From assembly GCA_031265205.1 (NCBI GenBank), contig JAISCZ010000150.1, positions 1-32,665 on the forward strand: DNA of 32,665 nucleotides, read 5' to 3'. The first letter of the stretch is position 1; each line of letters begins with the position of its first letter. This stretch comes from Deltaproteobacteria bacterium. GTDB taxonomy: Bacteria; Desulfobacterota; Desulfarculia; Adiutricales; Adiutricaceae. The position numbers and the translations under genes are program-made. The notes under the pieces are model-generated. The model worked only from the letters and a program-made list of their open reading frames with translations. It searched no databases and was not told where the DNA came from. Below are positions 16,993-23,989 of the stretch, in pieces.

Positions 16993-17102
16993 TCTTTTGC
17001 TGATTAATATCCTGAGTTTTCGAACAGAATAAACTTAGACTTGTCTGGCAAAGTCGTATTCGTTGCCAAAGTGATGTTGAATTTTTCTTTTCTTGAGGTA
17101 TT

Positions 17103-17131
17103 AAATTAGGCATATAAAAACTGTTGACCAA
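17103..17131 (-). promoter_or_regulatory. Candidate promoter of the restriction-modification operon
   Basis: Read on the minus strand: TTGGTC (17131-17126), a 17-nt spacer, then TAATTT (17108-17103). Transcription would start near 17096, leaving a leader of about 100 nt. The match is moderate, but position, spacing and the adjoining inverted boxes support it. Confidence 0.4.
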
Positions 17132-17132
17132 T

Positions 17133-17213
17133 CGGTTACCGGATCAAAAAAGTTATAGAGAATAGGGTGGACTTAAAACTGTGAAAGGAAAAATCAAGTT
17201 CGGTTACCGAACT
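17133..17213. promoter_or_regulatory. Two CGGTTACCG boxes, possible operator
   Basis: The palindrome-like word CGGTTACCG occurs at 17133-17141, just upstream of the candidate -35, and at 17201-17209. The second lies inside a longer inverted repeat, AGTTCGG (17197-17203) and CCGAACT (17207-17213) around TTA. The 68-bp spacing would allow one repressor or controller dimer at each site, or DNA looping. No controller gene is seen in this operon. Confidence 0.45.
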
Positions 17214-17603
17214 GGATACAATTATCAAAAATACCTATTTTAAATAAACCTTATAAAAAATGATTTGTTTGGGCTAAGATTTTGAAAAAAACTATTTTAA
17301 ACTTAATTTTCTTTGATTGTAAAACATCAACCTGAGTAAGTCAACAGGAATTTACAAATTAGTAAATTTAGCGGCATGGGACCAAAAAATGGCCGTTTGC
17401 AATTCAAGTTGAATATATTATTAAGACAATTATTAAGACAAATATCAATAAATTAATATAAAGATATTTATTTACTCGATATTAGAGTCGTAATGGAATT
17501 AATTTTTCGCAAATGTCCTAAAAATTTGCGGAAAAAGCAATCAACCTTTATTTGAGTAGAGTTAGTGGGAAAATTGCTATATCCGAACCCACTGCATATA
17601 GTT

Positions 17604-17675
17604 GATGGAAGTGTAGAAAGTCACGGTAAGAGGATGGTTCCCCACTGAAGGAGATGGCCGGGGCAAAGAAAAATT
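17604..17675. repeat. 72-bp direct repeat, right copy (inner bracket)
   Basis: Same orientation as 12054-12125, 64 of 72 identical, no gaps. Beyond position 17675 the sequence diverges at once from the left copy, so only this part is duplicated. Confidence 0.88.
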
Positions 17676-17684
17676 TCCATTGTT

Positions 17685-17721
17685 TCGAAATTATTGAGAT
17701 TATATCTCAATAATTAGTTCG
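17685..17721. other. Long AT-rich palindrome next to the right repeat
   Basis: AATTATTGAGAT (17689-17700) and ATCTCAATAATT (17704-17715) form a perfect 12-bp stem around TAT; TCGAA (17685-17689) and TTCGA (17717-17721) extend it across a 1-2 nt irregularity. No T-run follows. Its position between the 72-bp repeat and the transposase remnant would fit a transposon end or a terminator for either side. Confidence 0.5.
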
Positions 17722-17787
17722 ATTTGATATCTAAACAACCCTTTTTAAGTCCAAATCATGTCAAAATATGCTCCTATTCACATATTT

Positions 17788-18050
17788 TTACCCTTTTGGG
17801 GACGTTCTTTTCCTGATAATGGCTGTCGTCCTAATAATATTCAGCCCCAGGAGTTTAAGCATGACCGCGAATCTGGCCGCCTTCGTCCCCCTGACCCTGA
17901 GCCTGCCCATTCCGAACTGACGATTCAGGCGGCTGTTCGTGCCTTCAATGGCGCTTCTGGGCCGGGATCCCTTTTTGAACTCGGGAGTTGACTGATACGC
18001 CCGGCGTTCAGCGATCCTCTTCTTTAGATCGTAGCTGATAACTGGAAGGG
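17788..18050 (-). pseudogene. C-terminal fragment of a DDE transposase
   Basis: The minus-strand frame from about 18036 to 17809 reads SYDLKKRIAERRAYQ, then an IEGTNSRLNRQFGMGRLRVRG segment and MLKLLGLNIIR. This is the typical C-terminal end of IS1182/IS5-like DDE transposases, with the last acidic residue of the catalytic triad in IEGTNS. The N-terminal two thirds, with the other two aspartates, are missing. The frame upstream runs into repeat copy C, so the fragment starts where that repeat ends. It is a remnant at the right border of the island. Exact IS family uncertain. Confidence 0.75.
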
Positions 18051-18052
18051 AA

Positions 18053-18159
18053 AGGTGTCGGCAAGGCCGGCGGCTGGCCAATTCTCGCGCGGGCTGCGCG
18101 AGAATTTCAGGCTTAGGCTTCAGGCCAATCAAACGCCGTTTTGCCTCCGAACTCGCGGG
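18053..18159. repeat. Hairpin repeat element, copy C (right, outer)
   Basis: Homologous to about 11820-11925 in the same orientation. The hairpin arms are AATTCTCGCGC (18080-18090) and GCGCGAGAATT (18096-18106) with the same GGGCT loop. Relative to copy A both arms changed together (T-A to C-G), keeping the pairing. It ends a few bases from the oppF stop codon. Confidence 0.8.
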
Positions 18160-18162
18160 CCG

Positions 18163-19200
18163 TCATCGCGATTGGTTGCCCAATGTAAGGGGTTGGGGAG
18201 AGGCCTCGGGTGGGGCGGGGGCGCTTTCCCCGCGGGAAAAGCAGGCGACGGAGTGTCCGGGGATATCTTCCTTAAAGGGCGGCGAGGACTCTTGGCAAAT
18301 GAGCTGGGCCTCCGGGCAGCGCGGGGCGAAGGGGCAGCCGGGGGGCGGGTTTTCGGGATCTGGAGGCTCCCCTTCGAGGATGAGGTTTTGTTCTTTCGCG
18401 AGGGAACTCTCCGCGGAGGCCCAGAGGGCTTTCACGTAGGGGTGGTGATTGATATGGCCCAAGAGGTCCTGGGGGATGAGCTCCATTAAGAGTCCCCCGT
18501 ACATGATGGCGACCCGGGTGGCTATTAAGGAAACGAGGGCCAAGTCGTGGCTGATAATCACCAAGGCGAGTCCCCGGACCTTTTGTTCTTCCAAAAGAAG
18601 GTTCACGATCTGGGCTTGGACGGAAACGTCCAAGGCCGAGGCGGGCTCGTCGGCGATTAAAATCTCCGGATTTAAGCTTAAAGCCCGGGCCAAAGACAGT
18701 CTCTGCCTTTGGCCTCCGGAAAACTGATGGGGATAGCGGCGGGCGAAAGAGGGATCCAAGCCCACTTCCCCTAAAAGCTCCAGGACCCGTTTTTGGCGGG
18801 AGGCGCGGTTTCCGATTTTATGGATAACGAGCCCCTCGGCGAGGGTCCGGCCCGCGGTGAGCCTGGGGTTTAAGGAGGAGGCCGGGTCCTGGAACATAAA
18901 TTGGACCTTGCGGCGGAAGAGGAGTTTTTCCGCTTTCGTAAGCTCTTGGAGATTTTTCCCCTCAAAGAGAACCTCGCCTCGCTCTGGAAGCAAAAGGGAG
19001 CTGAAGAGTCTTCCCAAAGTGGATTTCCCGGACCCGCTTTCCCCCACGATACCCAGGATCTCCCTGGGAAAGACTTGGAGGCTGACTCCCCGCACCGCCT
19101 GGGTCCCGCCCTGGGGAGCGCGGCCGAAAAGCTTGCGGATCTCCCCCGCGATTCCCAGGGAAGGGCGGAAGGTCTTAAAAACGTTTCGCGCCTCTAGCAC
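18163..19200 (-). CDS. oppF: Oligopeptide/dipeptide ABC importer ATPase, OppF/DppF type
   Basis: 345 aa, GTG start at 19200 with GGAGG about 6 nt upstream; overlaps the end of the oppD-type gene by 7 nt (GTGCTAG). Walker A GESGSGKS at 53-60, Q-loop Q104, ABC signature SGGQRQR from 161, Walker B IADEP with D184/E185, and H-loop H218: all intact. The C-terminal oligopeptide-transport domain carries GCPFAPRCPEAQLIC. The last 25 residues are a proline/alanine-rich tail. It pairs with the upstream OppD-type ATPase to power peptide, nickel or other small-molecule uptake through two permeases. No permease or binding protein is in this window, so the substrate cannot be assigned. Confidence 0.92.
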   Translation of the reverse strand: MLEARNVFKTFRPSLGIAGEIRKLFGRAPQGGTQAVRGVSLQVFPREILGIVGESGSGKSTLGRLFSSLLLPERGEVLFEGKNLQELTKAEKLLFRRKVQFMFQDPASSLNPRLTAGRTLAEGLVIHKIGNRASRQKRVLELLGEVGLDPSFARRYPHQFSGGQRQRLSLARALSLNPEILIADEPASALDVSVQAQIVNLLLEEQKVRGLALVIISHDLALVSLIATRVAIMYGGLLMELIPQDLLGHINHHPYVKALWASAESSLAKEQNLILEGEPPDPENPPPGCPFAPRCPEAQLICQESSPPFKEDIPGHSVACFSRGESAPAPPEASPQPLTLGNQSR

Positions 19201-20189
19201 GTCTCCCTCCGAAAGCAGCGGACCTTAAGGCCTTCCCTGAGGGTCTTTAAGGGCGGGAGGGAGAGCGCGCAGCGCTCTTCCCTCTCCGGGCAGCGCGGGG
19301 CGAAGGGGCATCCGGGCAAATCGTCGGAGGGTCCCGGGGCCCCGCCGGGGATGGGGATTAAAGCGCGACCGCTTCGTTCGGAAGGATTGGGGGGAAGGGC
19401 GCGCACCAACCCTTGGGTGTAGGGATGGACGGGGGATTTGAGGCCCCGCTCCGTTTCCTCCAAGATGAGCCCCGCGTACATCACGAAAACTTTGCGGGCG
19501 AAGCCCTCGAGGATCCTTAGGTTGTGGGTGATAAAAAGGACCCCGGAGTTTCTGGCGGCGGTAAGGTCGCGCAAAAGGTTAATGATTTGGAGGGCGATGG
19601 TGGGATCCAGGGCGGTGGTGGGCTCGTCGGCCACCACCAAAGCGGGGTTTAAGGCGAGGGCCATGGCGATCACCACCCTTTGGCGCATTCCCCCCGAAAA
19701 ACGGTGCGGATAGCTTTTAAACGCGGCCTTGGGGTTGGGGAGTCCCACCTGGGAAAGGAGGCTCAAAGAGAGTTCCTTGGCTTCCTGGCGTGTTTTGCCG
19801 GCCTTATAGCGAAAGATCTCCGCGACCTGCTCCCCGATGGTTATCACGGGATTGAGGGCGGAGAGGGGTTCTTGGAAGATCATGCCCATGGCGCTTCCGC
19901 AAAGGGAGCGGCGCTTTTGGGGGTCTAAAGCCAAGAGGTTTAGCCCCTCGAAAGAGATTTTTCCGCCGCGAATTTTAGCCCCGTGGGGCAAAAGCCCCAT
20001 GAGGCTGAAAGCCGTCAGCGATTTCCCGGAGCCGCTCTCCCCCACCAGTCCCGCCACCTCCCCGGCCTTTAAGGCGAGGGAGAGGTCTCTAATGGGAAGA
20101 TGCCGTCCCTGGCTAAAGGCCACGGAGAGATTGGCGATTTCTAATAGAGGGGGAGTCGATGGGGAAGAAGGGTCCAAAGGAGGGGTCAC
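19194..20189 (-). CDS. oppD: Oligopeptide/dipeptide ABC importer ATPase, OppD/DppD type
   Basis: 331 aa, GTG start at 20189 (weak AAGGG about 11 nt upstream). Walker A GESGSGKS at 50-57, Q-loop Q106, signature FSGGMRQR from 164, Walker B VVADEP with D188/E189, H-loop H222. The C-terminal domain has the GCPFAPRCPEREERC cysteine motif typical of OppD/DppD. It forms the ATPase heterodimer with the overlapping oppF-type gene. The expected upstream permease genes (oppB, oppC) are absent: upstream is 1.6 kb without protein genes. The transporter core must be encoded elsewhere or has been lost. Confidence 0.92.
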   Translation of the reverse strand: MTPPLDPSSPSTPPLLEIANLSVAFSQGRHLPIRDLSLALKAGEVAGLVGESGSGKSLTAFSLMGLLPHGAKIRGGKISFEGLNLLALDPQKRRSLCGSAMGMIFQEPLSALNPVITIGEQVAEIFRYKAGKTRQEAKELSLSLLSQVGLPNPKAAFKSYPHRFSGGMRQRVVIAMALALNPALVVADEPTTALDPTIALQIINLLRDLTAARNSGVLFITHNLRILEGFARKVFVMYAGLILEETERGLKSPVHPYTQGLVRALPPNPSERSGRALIPIPGGAPGPSDDLPGCPFAPRCPEREERCALSLPPLKTLREGLKVRCFRRETC

Positions 20190-20598
20190 CCAGCGGGATC
20201 CCTTAAAAGGATCCTCAAGAAGATCCCCAAAAGGTCACTGGGGGATCTTAAATAGCGGCGGAAGCTTTTGTGAGTCCGGCGCGCGGTTAGCGCGCGTCCC
20301 CTCCGGGACCGCGCGGGAAAAAGCGCGGGAAAGGACGAAAGCGCCCTAGAGGGGGAAAAGCGCCCAAGGCTTTTCCCCGGGGAGGGCGGGAGGGGGATAA
20401 TTAGGCTTTGAGGGAAAGCGAAGCGCGGGGAAAGACGCGCCAAGGCGCTTATTTTACGCCTCCTGAGCGTCCTTTGCCACGGCGAAGGCCTTTCTCGCGT
20501 CGTTTTCGCGAAAGGCGCGCGGTAAACCCGGGCGCGGGCGGGCGCGGGCCGATGGCTCGGGGCGCCTGAAGCCTTAGGGGCAATTTCGGCGAAAAAAG
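20190..20598. other. GC-rich intergenic stretch
   Basis: Open frames here are low-complexity arginine/serine/proline-rich shadows. I see no gene, and no convincing promoter for the minus-strand oppDF pair. Confidence 0.4.
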
Positions 20599-20700
20599 AG
20601 TATAAAGTCCTTTTTGGGGGCTATGAAGGCCATTTTGGGGACGATAGACCCCCTAAATAAGACTATGAGGCCCTTTTCGAGGATAAAACGCCTTTGTGGC
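20599..20700. repeat. 21-bp tandem repeat, ~5 diverged copies
   Basis: Units start at 20599, 20620, 20641, 20662 and 20683, following the pattern rCTATrAaGnCCtTTTnGGGG. Read on the minus strand the frame is open and would give a 7-residue repeat, but there is no ribosome site or family resemblance, so I treat it as a non-coding minisatellite. Confidence 0.65.
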
Positions 20701-20740
20701 GCGCGCGGAGGGTAGCTTTTCGCCTCGCGCGGGGAAATCC

Positions 20741-20810
20741 GTTCAAAAATTTTCATCTGTTCAAATTTTTGAACGGATTTGTTCAAATTTTTGAACAACA
20801 ATTTTTGAAC
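20741..20810. promoter_or_regulatory. Array of GTTCAAA palindromes
   Basis: GTTCAAATTTTTGAAC occurs twice, at 20759-20774 and 20781-20796 (22 bp apart, about two helical turns). Half-related copies lie at 20741-20753 (GTTCAAAAATTTT) and 20800-20810 (AATTTTTGAAC). Each full copy is an inverted repeat GTTCAAA / TTTGAAC around TT. An AT-rich, regularly spaced palindrome array in GC-rich DNA looks like a multi-site operator or iteron-type binding region. It lies just before the candidate small RNA. Confidence 0.6.
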
Positions 20811-20839
20811 AAGCCCGTTCCCCAAAAGGGGCGTATACC

Positions 20840-21009
20840 CGGAAATCTAGGATAGGCCTTATATTTGGGTCAGCCGTCGAGGTTGGCCCGGCTCTTGCTT
20901 GTTCAGTCAGCGAGGTTCGGGACATACCCCAGCCCAACGTAAGCTAACGTTTCTCCTTGTTTCCTAGCTTTATAAAAACCGTGACCCGCCCAAGTCACGG
21001 TTTTTTTTT
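20840..21009 (+). ncRNA. Candidate structured small RNA ending in an intrinsic terminator
   Basis: Two consecutive hairpins precede a strong terminator with no open frame between. Hairpin 1: GGGTCAGCC (20867-20875) with GGTTGGCCC (20881-20889), loop GTCGA, pairing fully if G-U is allowed. Hairpin 2: GGTTCGGG (20914-20921) with CCCCAGCC (20927-20934), loop ACATA, one mismatch. The terminator at 20975-21009 has no protein gene upstream on this strand for kilobases, so it must end something non-coding. The 5' end is a guess. It does not match SRP RNA, tmRNA or tRNA by eye. Confidence 0.4.
20975..21009 (+). terminator. Strong intrinsic terminator without an upstream protein gene
   Basis: AAAACCGTGAC (20975-20985) pairs exactly with GTCACGGTTTT (20994-21004) around CCGCCCAA, and the T-run is nine long (21001-21009). 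It is one of the best terminators in the window. Confidence 0.9.
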
Positions 21010-21800
21010 GCTTTCGCCTCAATTTTACGGCGAAACGCCGAAAATTCCCACCCGCGGCGACGCGGCCTTCCATGGGCCTCCGCGCGCTGGGGCTTATTTC
21101 CAGCGCGCGCCTTACCTGGGAGTCTAACCGCGCTTCTTGGCCTCAGAGCCTTAAGTTTGCCGCCGCGCGGCTTTTTTTCTCCCTCCCTCTTTCGTCCCCT
21201 CTCTTTCGCTCTCCTCCTCGATTTTTCCTCCTTTCGCCTCCTCGCTCGCCCACTTCCTCCATTCCTCCTTCGCCCGCTCTCTCGCTCTCTTCCTTCATTC
21301 CTCCTTCGCTCCCCGCGTCCTCTTTTTTGCGCAAATTTTCTTTCCCCCAAATTATGGGGAAAAAGCGAGGCCAAGCGCCGCGCGGGAGCGACCAAGAGAG
21401 CGCGAGTTTTAAAAGAGGGGGAGAGAAGGTCAAAGCGCGGCGCGCGCGAGTCGGGGCGGGGGCGGGATGGGGGGAGGGGATAGCCGATCCTTGCCAACTC
21501 CGTCCCGCCCCAGGAGAGTTGGGGAACCCCAAGGCCCCAGCGGCGCGCGGCGGGTCTATTTCCTCAAAAAGGCCAATGGCGAGGGAAGCGAGCCGAAGCG
21601 AGCCCTCATATGGACAAAGATGGCGAGGCGACGTAAAATAGCTCCAAGTTCCTTGAATTTAAGGGCTCTTCTCTATAATTTCCAGATATTGAGGGCGGGG
21701 GGATTGGCGCGCGAAAGCTCTTTTTTAAAGAAGAATTCGCGATGGCGTTAAGCGCCCGCGCGCGGCGAGTTCCCTAAAACGCGAAGGATTGCTAGAAAAA
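21010..21800. other. Intergenic stretch with polypyrimidine tract
   Basis: No gene. From 21171 to 21328 the plus strand is about 90% C/T (16 purines in 158 nt), built of TCC, TTC and CTCT words. This gives long false open frames on both strands (serine/proline-rich one way, arginine/glutamate-rich the other). The last 150 nt hold the promoter of the exporter operon. Confidence 0.6.
21653..21679 (+). promoter_or_regulatory. Probable promoter of the ABC-2 exporter operon
   Basis: TTGAAT (21653-21658) and a perfect TATAAT (21674-21679) are separated by 15 nt, shorter than the optimal 17. The surrounding AT-rich patch and the position about 120 nt before the first gene support it. Confidence 0.5.
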
Positions 21801-21801
21801 A

Positions 21802-22581
21802 ATGACATTAGCCGAAGCTGCGACAGAGGTCGCGCCCGTAATAGAGACCCGCGAGCTGACCCGGCGCTACGGGCGGGAAACCGTGGTGGACAAGCTCAAC
21901 CTCGCCATCTACCCAGGAGAGATCTTTGGGTTTTTGGGGCCCAACGGGGCGGGCAAGACCACGACCCTCTTGATGCTCCTGGGACTGTCGGTCCCCAGCG
22001 CGGGGGAGGCCAGGGTCTTGGGCGTGGATCCCGTCCAGGAGCCTTTAAAGGTCAAATCCCAAGTGGGTTATTTGGCGGAAAACATGGGTTTTTACGGGGA
22101 TCTGACGGCCCGGGAAAATCTCTCTTTCGTGGCCGAGCTTAATAAGCTCCCGCCGGGGTTCGCGCGGAAGGTGGACGAGGTGCTAGAACTCGTGGGCCTC
22201 AAAGCCGCCGCGGACAAACCCGTGGGCGAGTTCTCCCGGGGCATGCGCCAGCGCCTAGGTTTGGCCGAAGTCCTGGTCAAAGATCCCAAGGTTATCTTTT
22301 TGGACGAGCCCACCCTGGGCTTGGATCCCGAGGGCATCAACACCATGTTGGACCTCATTACCCGCCTTCCCGTGGAAAGGGGGCTGACCGTAATTCTGTC
22401 CTCCCACCTTCTGCACCTTGTCGCGCGGGTGGCCACGCGGGTCGGGATCCTCCAAAAGGGGGTGCTTTTGGCTCAGGGCTCCATCAAGAGCCTCGCGGAG
22501 GAGGCCCAGGTCCCCGAGGATCTGGAGGCTATCTACAAACATTATTTCCAGGGCGCCAGAATCGAGGAGGTCTCCGTTTGA
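21802..22581 (+). CDS. ABC-2 type exporter, ATP-binding subunit
   Basis: 259 aa. ATG at 21802 with a distant GAAGGA (13 nt upstream). Walker A GPNGAGKT at 46-53, signature SRGMRQ at 145-150, Walker B VIFLDEP with D168/E169, and H202 in SSHLL, so the ATPase should be active. The Q-loop position reads YLAENMGFY, as is common in the CcmA/NatA/NosF-like branch. It energises the permease encoded immediately downstream, with which it overlaps by 4 nt. Substrate unknown: family members export antibiotics, lipids or sodium, or support NosY-like or gliding systems, and nothing nearby discriminates. Confidence 0.93.
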   Translation: MTLAEAATEVAPVIETRELTRRYGRETVVDKLNLAIYPGEIFGFLGPNGAGKTTTLLMLLGLSVPSAGEARVLGVDPVQEPLKVKSQVGYLAENMGFYGDLTARENLSFVAELNKLPPGFARKVDEVLELVGLKAAADKPVGEFSRGMRQRLGLAEVLVKDPKVIFLDEPTLGLDPEGINTMLDLITRLPVERGLTVILSSHLLHLVARVATRVGILQKGVLLAQGSIKSLAEEAQVPEDLEAIYKHYFQGARIEEVSV

Positions 22582-23549
22582 AAGCCATCATCAAGAAAGA
22601 GCTGGCCGATCATTTCGGGTCCATCCGCTTTTTAATCATCATGTCCCTGATCTTCATGATCAGCTTTTTGCTCACCCACCTGGCGGGCCAGGGGATTCGG
22701 GACGTTTTGGCCGAGGGCGGCAACGCCTATTTGGCGGGGCGGACCTTTCTCCTGCTCTTTACCGCTCCGGCGGCCTTTTTCTCCCTAGCCGTCTTTCTGG
22801 CCCTTTTCGGGCCTTTGGTGAGCCTGGTTTTGGGCTTTGACGCCATCAACCGGGAACGCAACCAGGGGACGCTGTCCAAGATCCTCTCCCAGCCTATCTA
22901 CCGCGACGAGGTTATTTTAGGCAAATACCTGGCTGGCCTTTTGACCTTAAGCCTGATGCTGACGGCTCTCCTCCTTCTGATCGGGGGCTTGGGCATCTTG
23001 GGGGTGGGCGTCGTGCCCACGGCGGACGAGGTTTGGCGCCTGATTCTCTTTTGGGCCTTGGGCGTAATTTATTTGGGCTTTTGGCTGGGTCTCTCCATAC
23101 TCCTTTCCATTATCTTTAGGTCCGTCGCCACCTCGGCCATGGCCGCGGCGGCCCTGTGGATATTCGTGGTCTTTTTCGTGCCCGTCCTGGGCCAATCCCT
23201 GGCCCAGGCCGTTAGCCCCTTTAACGATCCCCAAAGGCCCACCGTCGCGGAAATGGAGACCTATTCCAAGGTCCACAAGGCCTTGACCATGGCTTCCCCC
23301 ACTGGCCTTTTCACCCAGGCCGCGGCCTCCCTTCTGGATCCCACCCACCGGGGGAGCGACCAGAATCTACGCTACGCCATGATGTCCCGGGTGGACCGCT
23401 ATCTCCTCAACCGCTTCCAGGGAGGGATCGCCTTCGGGCAATCGGTCATCCTCGTGATTCCCGACGTTTTATTGCTGATTTGCTTTTCCCTAGGGATTTT
23501 TCTCCTCTCGTACTTGGCCTTCGCCCGTCAGGAAGTACGCTCGGTATAG
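22578..23549 (+). CDS. ABC-2 type exporter, permease subunit
   Basis: 323 aa from a TTG start at 22578 that overlaps the ATPase stop (TTGA), with GAGGAGG (22564-22570) 7 nt upstream. The sequence shows about six membrane segments (near 17-37, 60-85, 115-145, 150-175, 185-205 and 290-315). The first cytoplasmic loop has FDAINRERNQGTLSKILSQP, the coupling-helix motif of ABC-2/NosY-like permeases, and a polar domain of about 80 residues lies between the last two segments. It forms the membrane channel with the upstream ATPase. The operon seems to hold only these two genes; after the stop come GC-rich inverted repeats (23591-23605) but no clear terminator. Confidence 0.92.
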   Translation: MKAIIKKELADHFGSIRFLIIMSLIFMISFLLTHLAGQGIRDVLAEGGNAYLAGRTFLLLFTAPAAFFSLAVFLALFGPLVSLVLGFDAINRERNQGTLSKILSQPIYRDEVILGKYLAGLLTLSLMLTALLLLIGGLGILGVGVVPTADEVWRLILFWALGVIYLGFWLGLSILLSIIFRSVATSAMAAAALWIFVVFFVPVLGQSLAQAVSPFNDPQRPTVAEMETYSKVHKALTMASPTGLFTQAAASLLDPTHRGSDQNLRYAMMSRVDRYLLNRFQGGIAFGQSVILVIPDVLLLICFSLGIFLLSYLAFARQEVRSV

Positions 23550-23989
23550 GGGCGCGCGCGGGTCTTAAGGGCCCTTTTAAGCGCCCTAAAGGCCGCTTTG
23601 CGGCCGGCCCCAGCCCGCTTATCAAGGGAGCGTCCTTCAGCGCGTCGAAAGTTCTCTTTCAGCTTCCCTCTTAGCCCTCCCCTTAGGCCGCCGCCATTGC
23701 CGTCCTTTGGTCGCCCTTAACTCGTCCCTTGCCGGTCTTAGCTCGCCCCAAGATCCCAAGATCGGCCCAAGATCGGTTTTGCTCGCCCTTATCCCGTCCC
23801 GCGCGGTCCCGCGGGCGTTCCTGACGCTTCCGGCGCGCGCCGCGAGCTGGAAGGAAGGCCCCCAAGGGAAGGGCGGCTGTCCCCCAAGGGAGAGGGTCGC
23901 GCTTGGCGCTGGGAGTTTCTTAGAGGCGCGGAAGGCGGCGCGTGGCTCGCTTGTGGCGCGCGACACGAGGCGAATGACGGATGGGCCGC
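23550..23989. other. Intergenic stretch, no gene
   Basis: Contains a GGCCGC/GCGGCC hairpin (23591-23605), three CAAGATC words between 23748 and 23775, and duplicated TCGCCCTTA..C.CGTCCC words. All long open frames look like GC-rich shadows. Confidence 0.4.

Larger units (their letters stand above)
16993..17603. other. AT-rich upstream region of the R-M operon
   Basis: No gene. Besides the promoter and boxes described separately, it holds hairpins at 17349-17368 (AATTTAC and GTAAATT) and about 17503-17536 (TTTTTCGCAAAT against ATTTGC.GAAAAA with one interruption). Base composition is strongly AT-rich, in contrast with the genome either side. Confidence 0.5.

Noticed and set aside
12054..17675. 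Group II intron ends
   Set aside because: The 72-mers lack the GTGCG start, no domain V stem is visible and no reverse transcriptase is present.
20741..20810. CRISPR array
   Set aside because: The palindromes are 16 bp with 6-nt spacing; there are no unique 30-40 nt spacers and no cas genes.
20911..20940. tRNA T-arm (GGTTCGGG)
   Set aside because: No acceptor stem, anticodon arm or conserved D-arm around it; the word belongs to the second hairpin of the candidate RNA.
21072..21641. Long open frames on both strands over the polypyrimidine tract
   Set aside because: They come from biased composition; the translations are serine/proline or arginine/glutamate low complexity.
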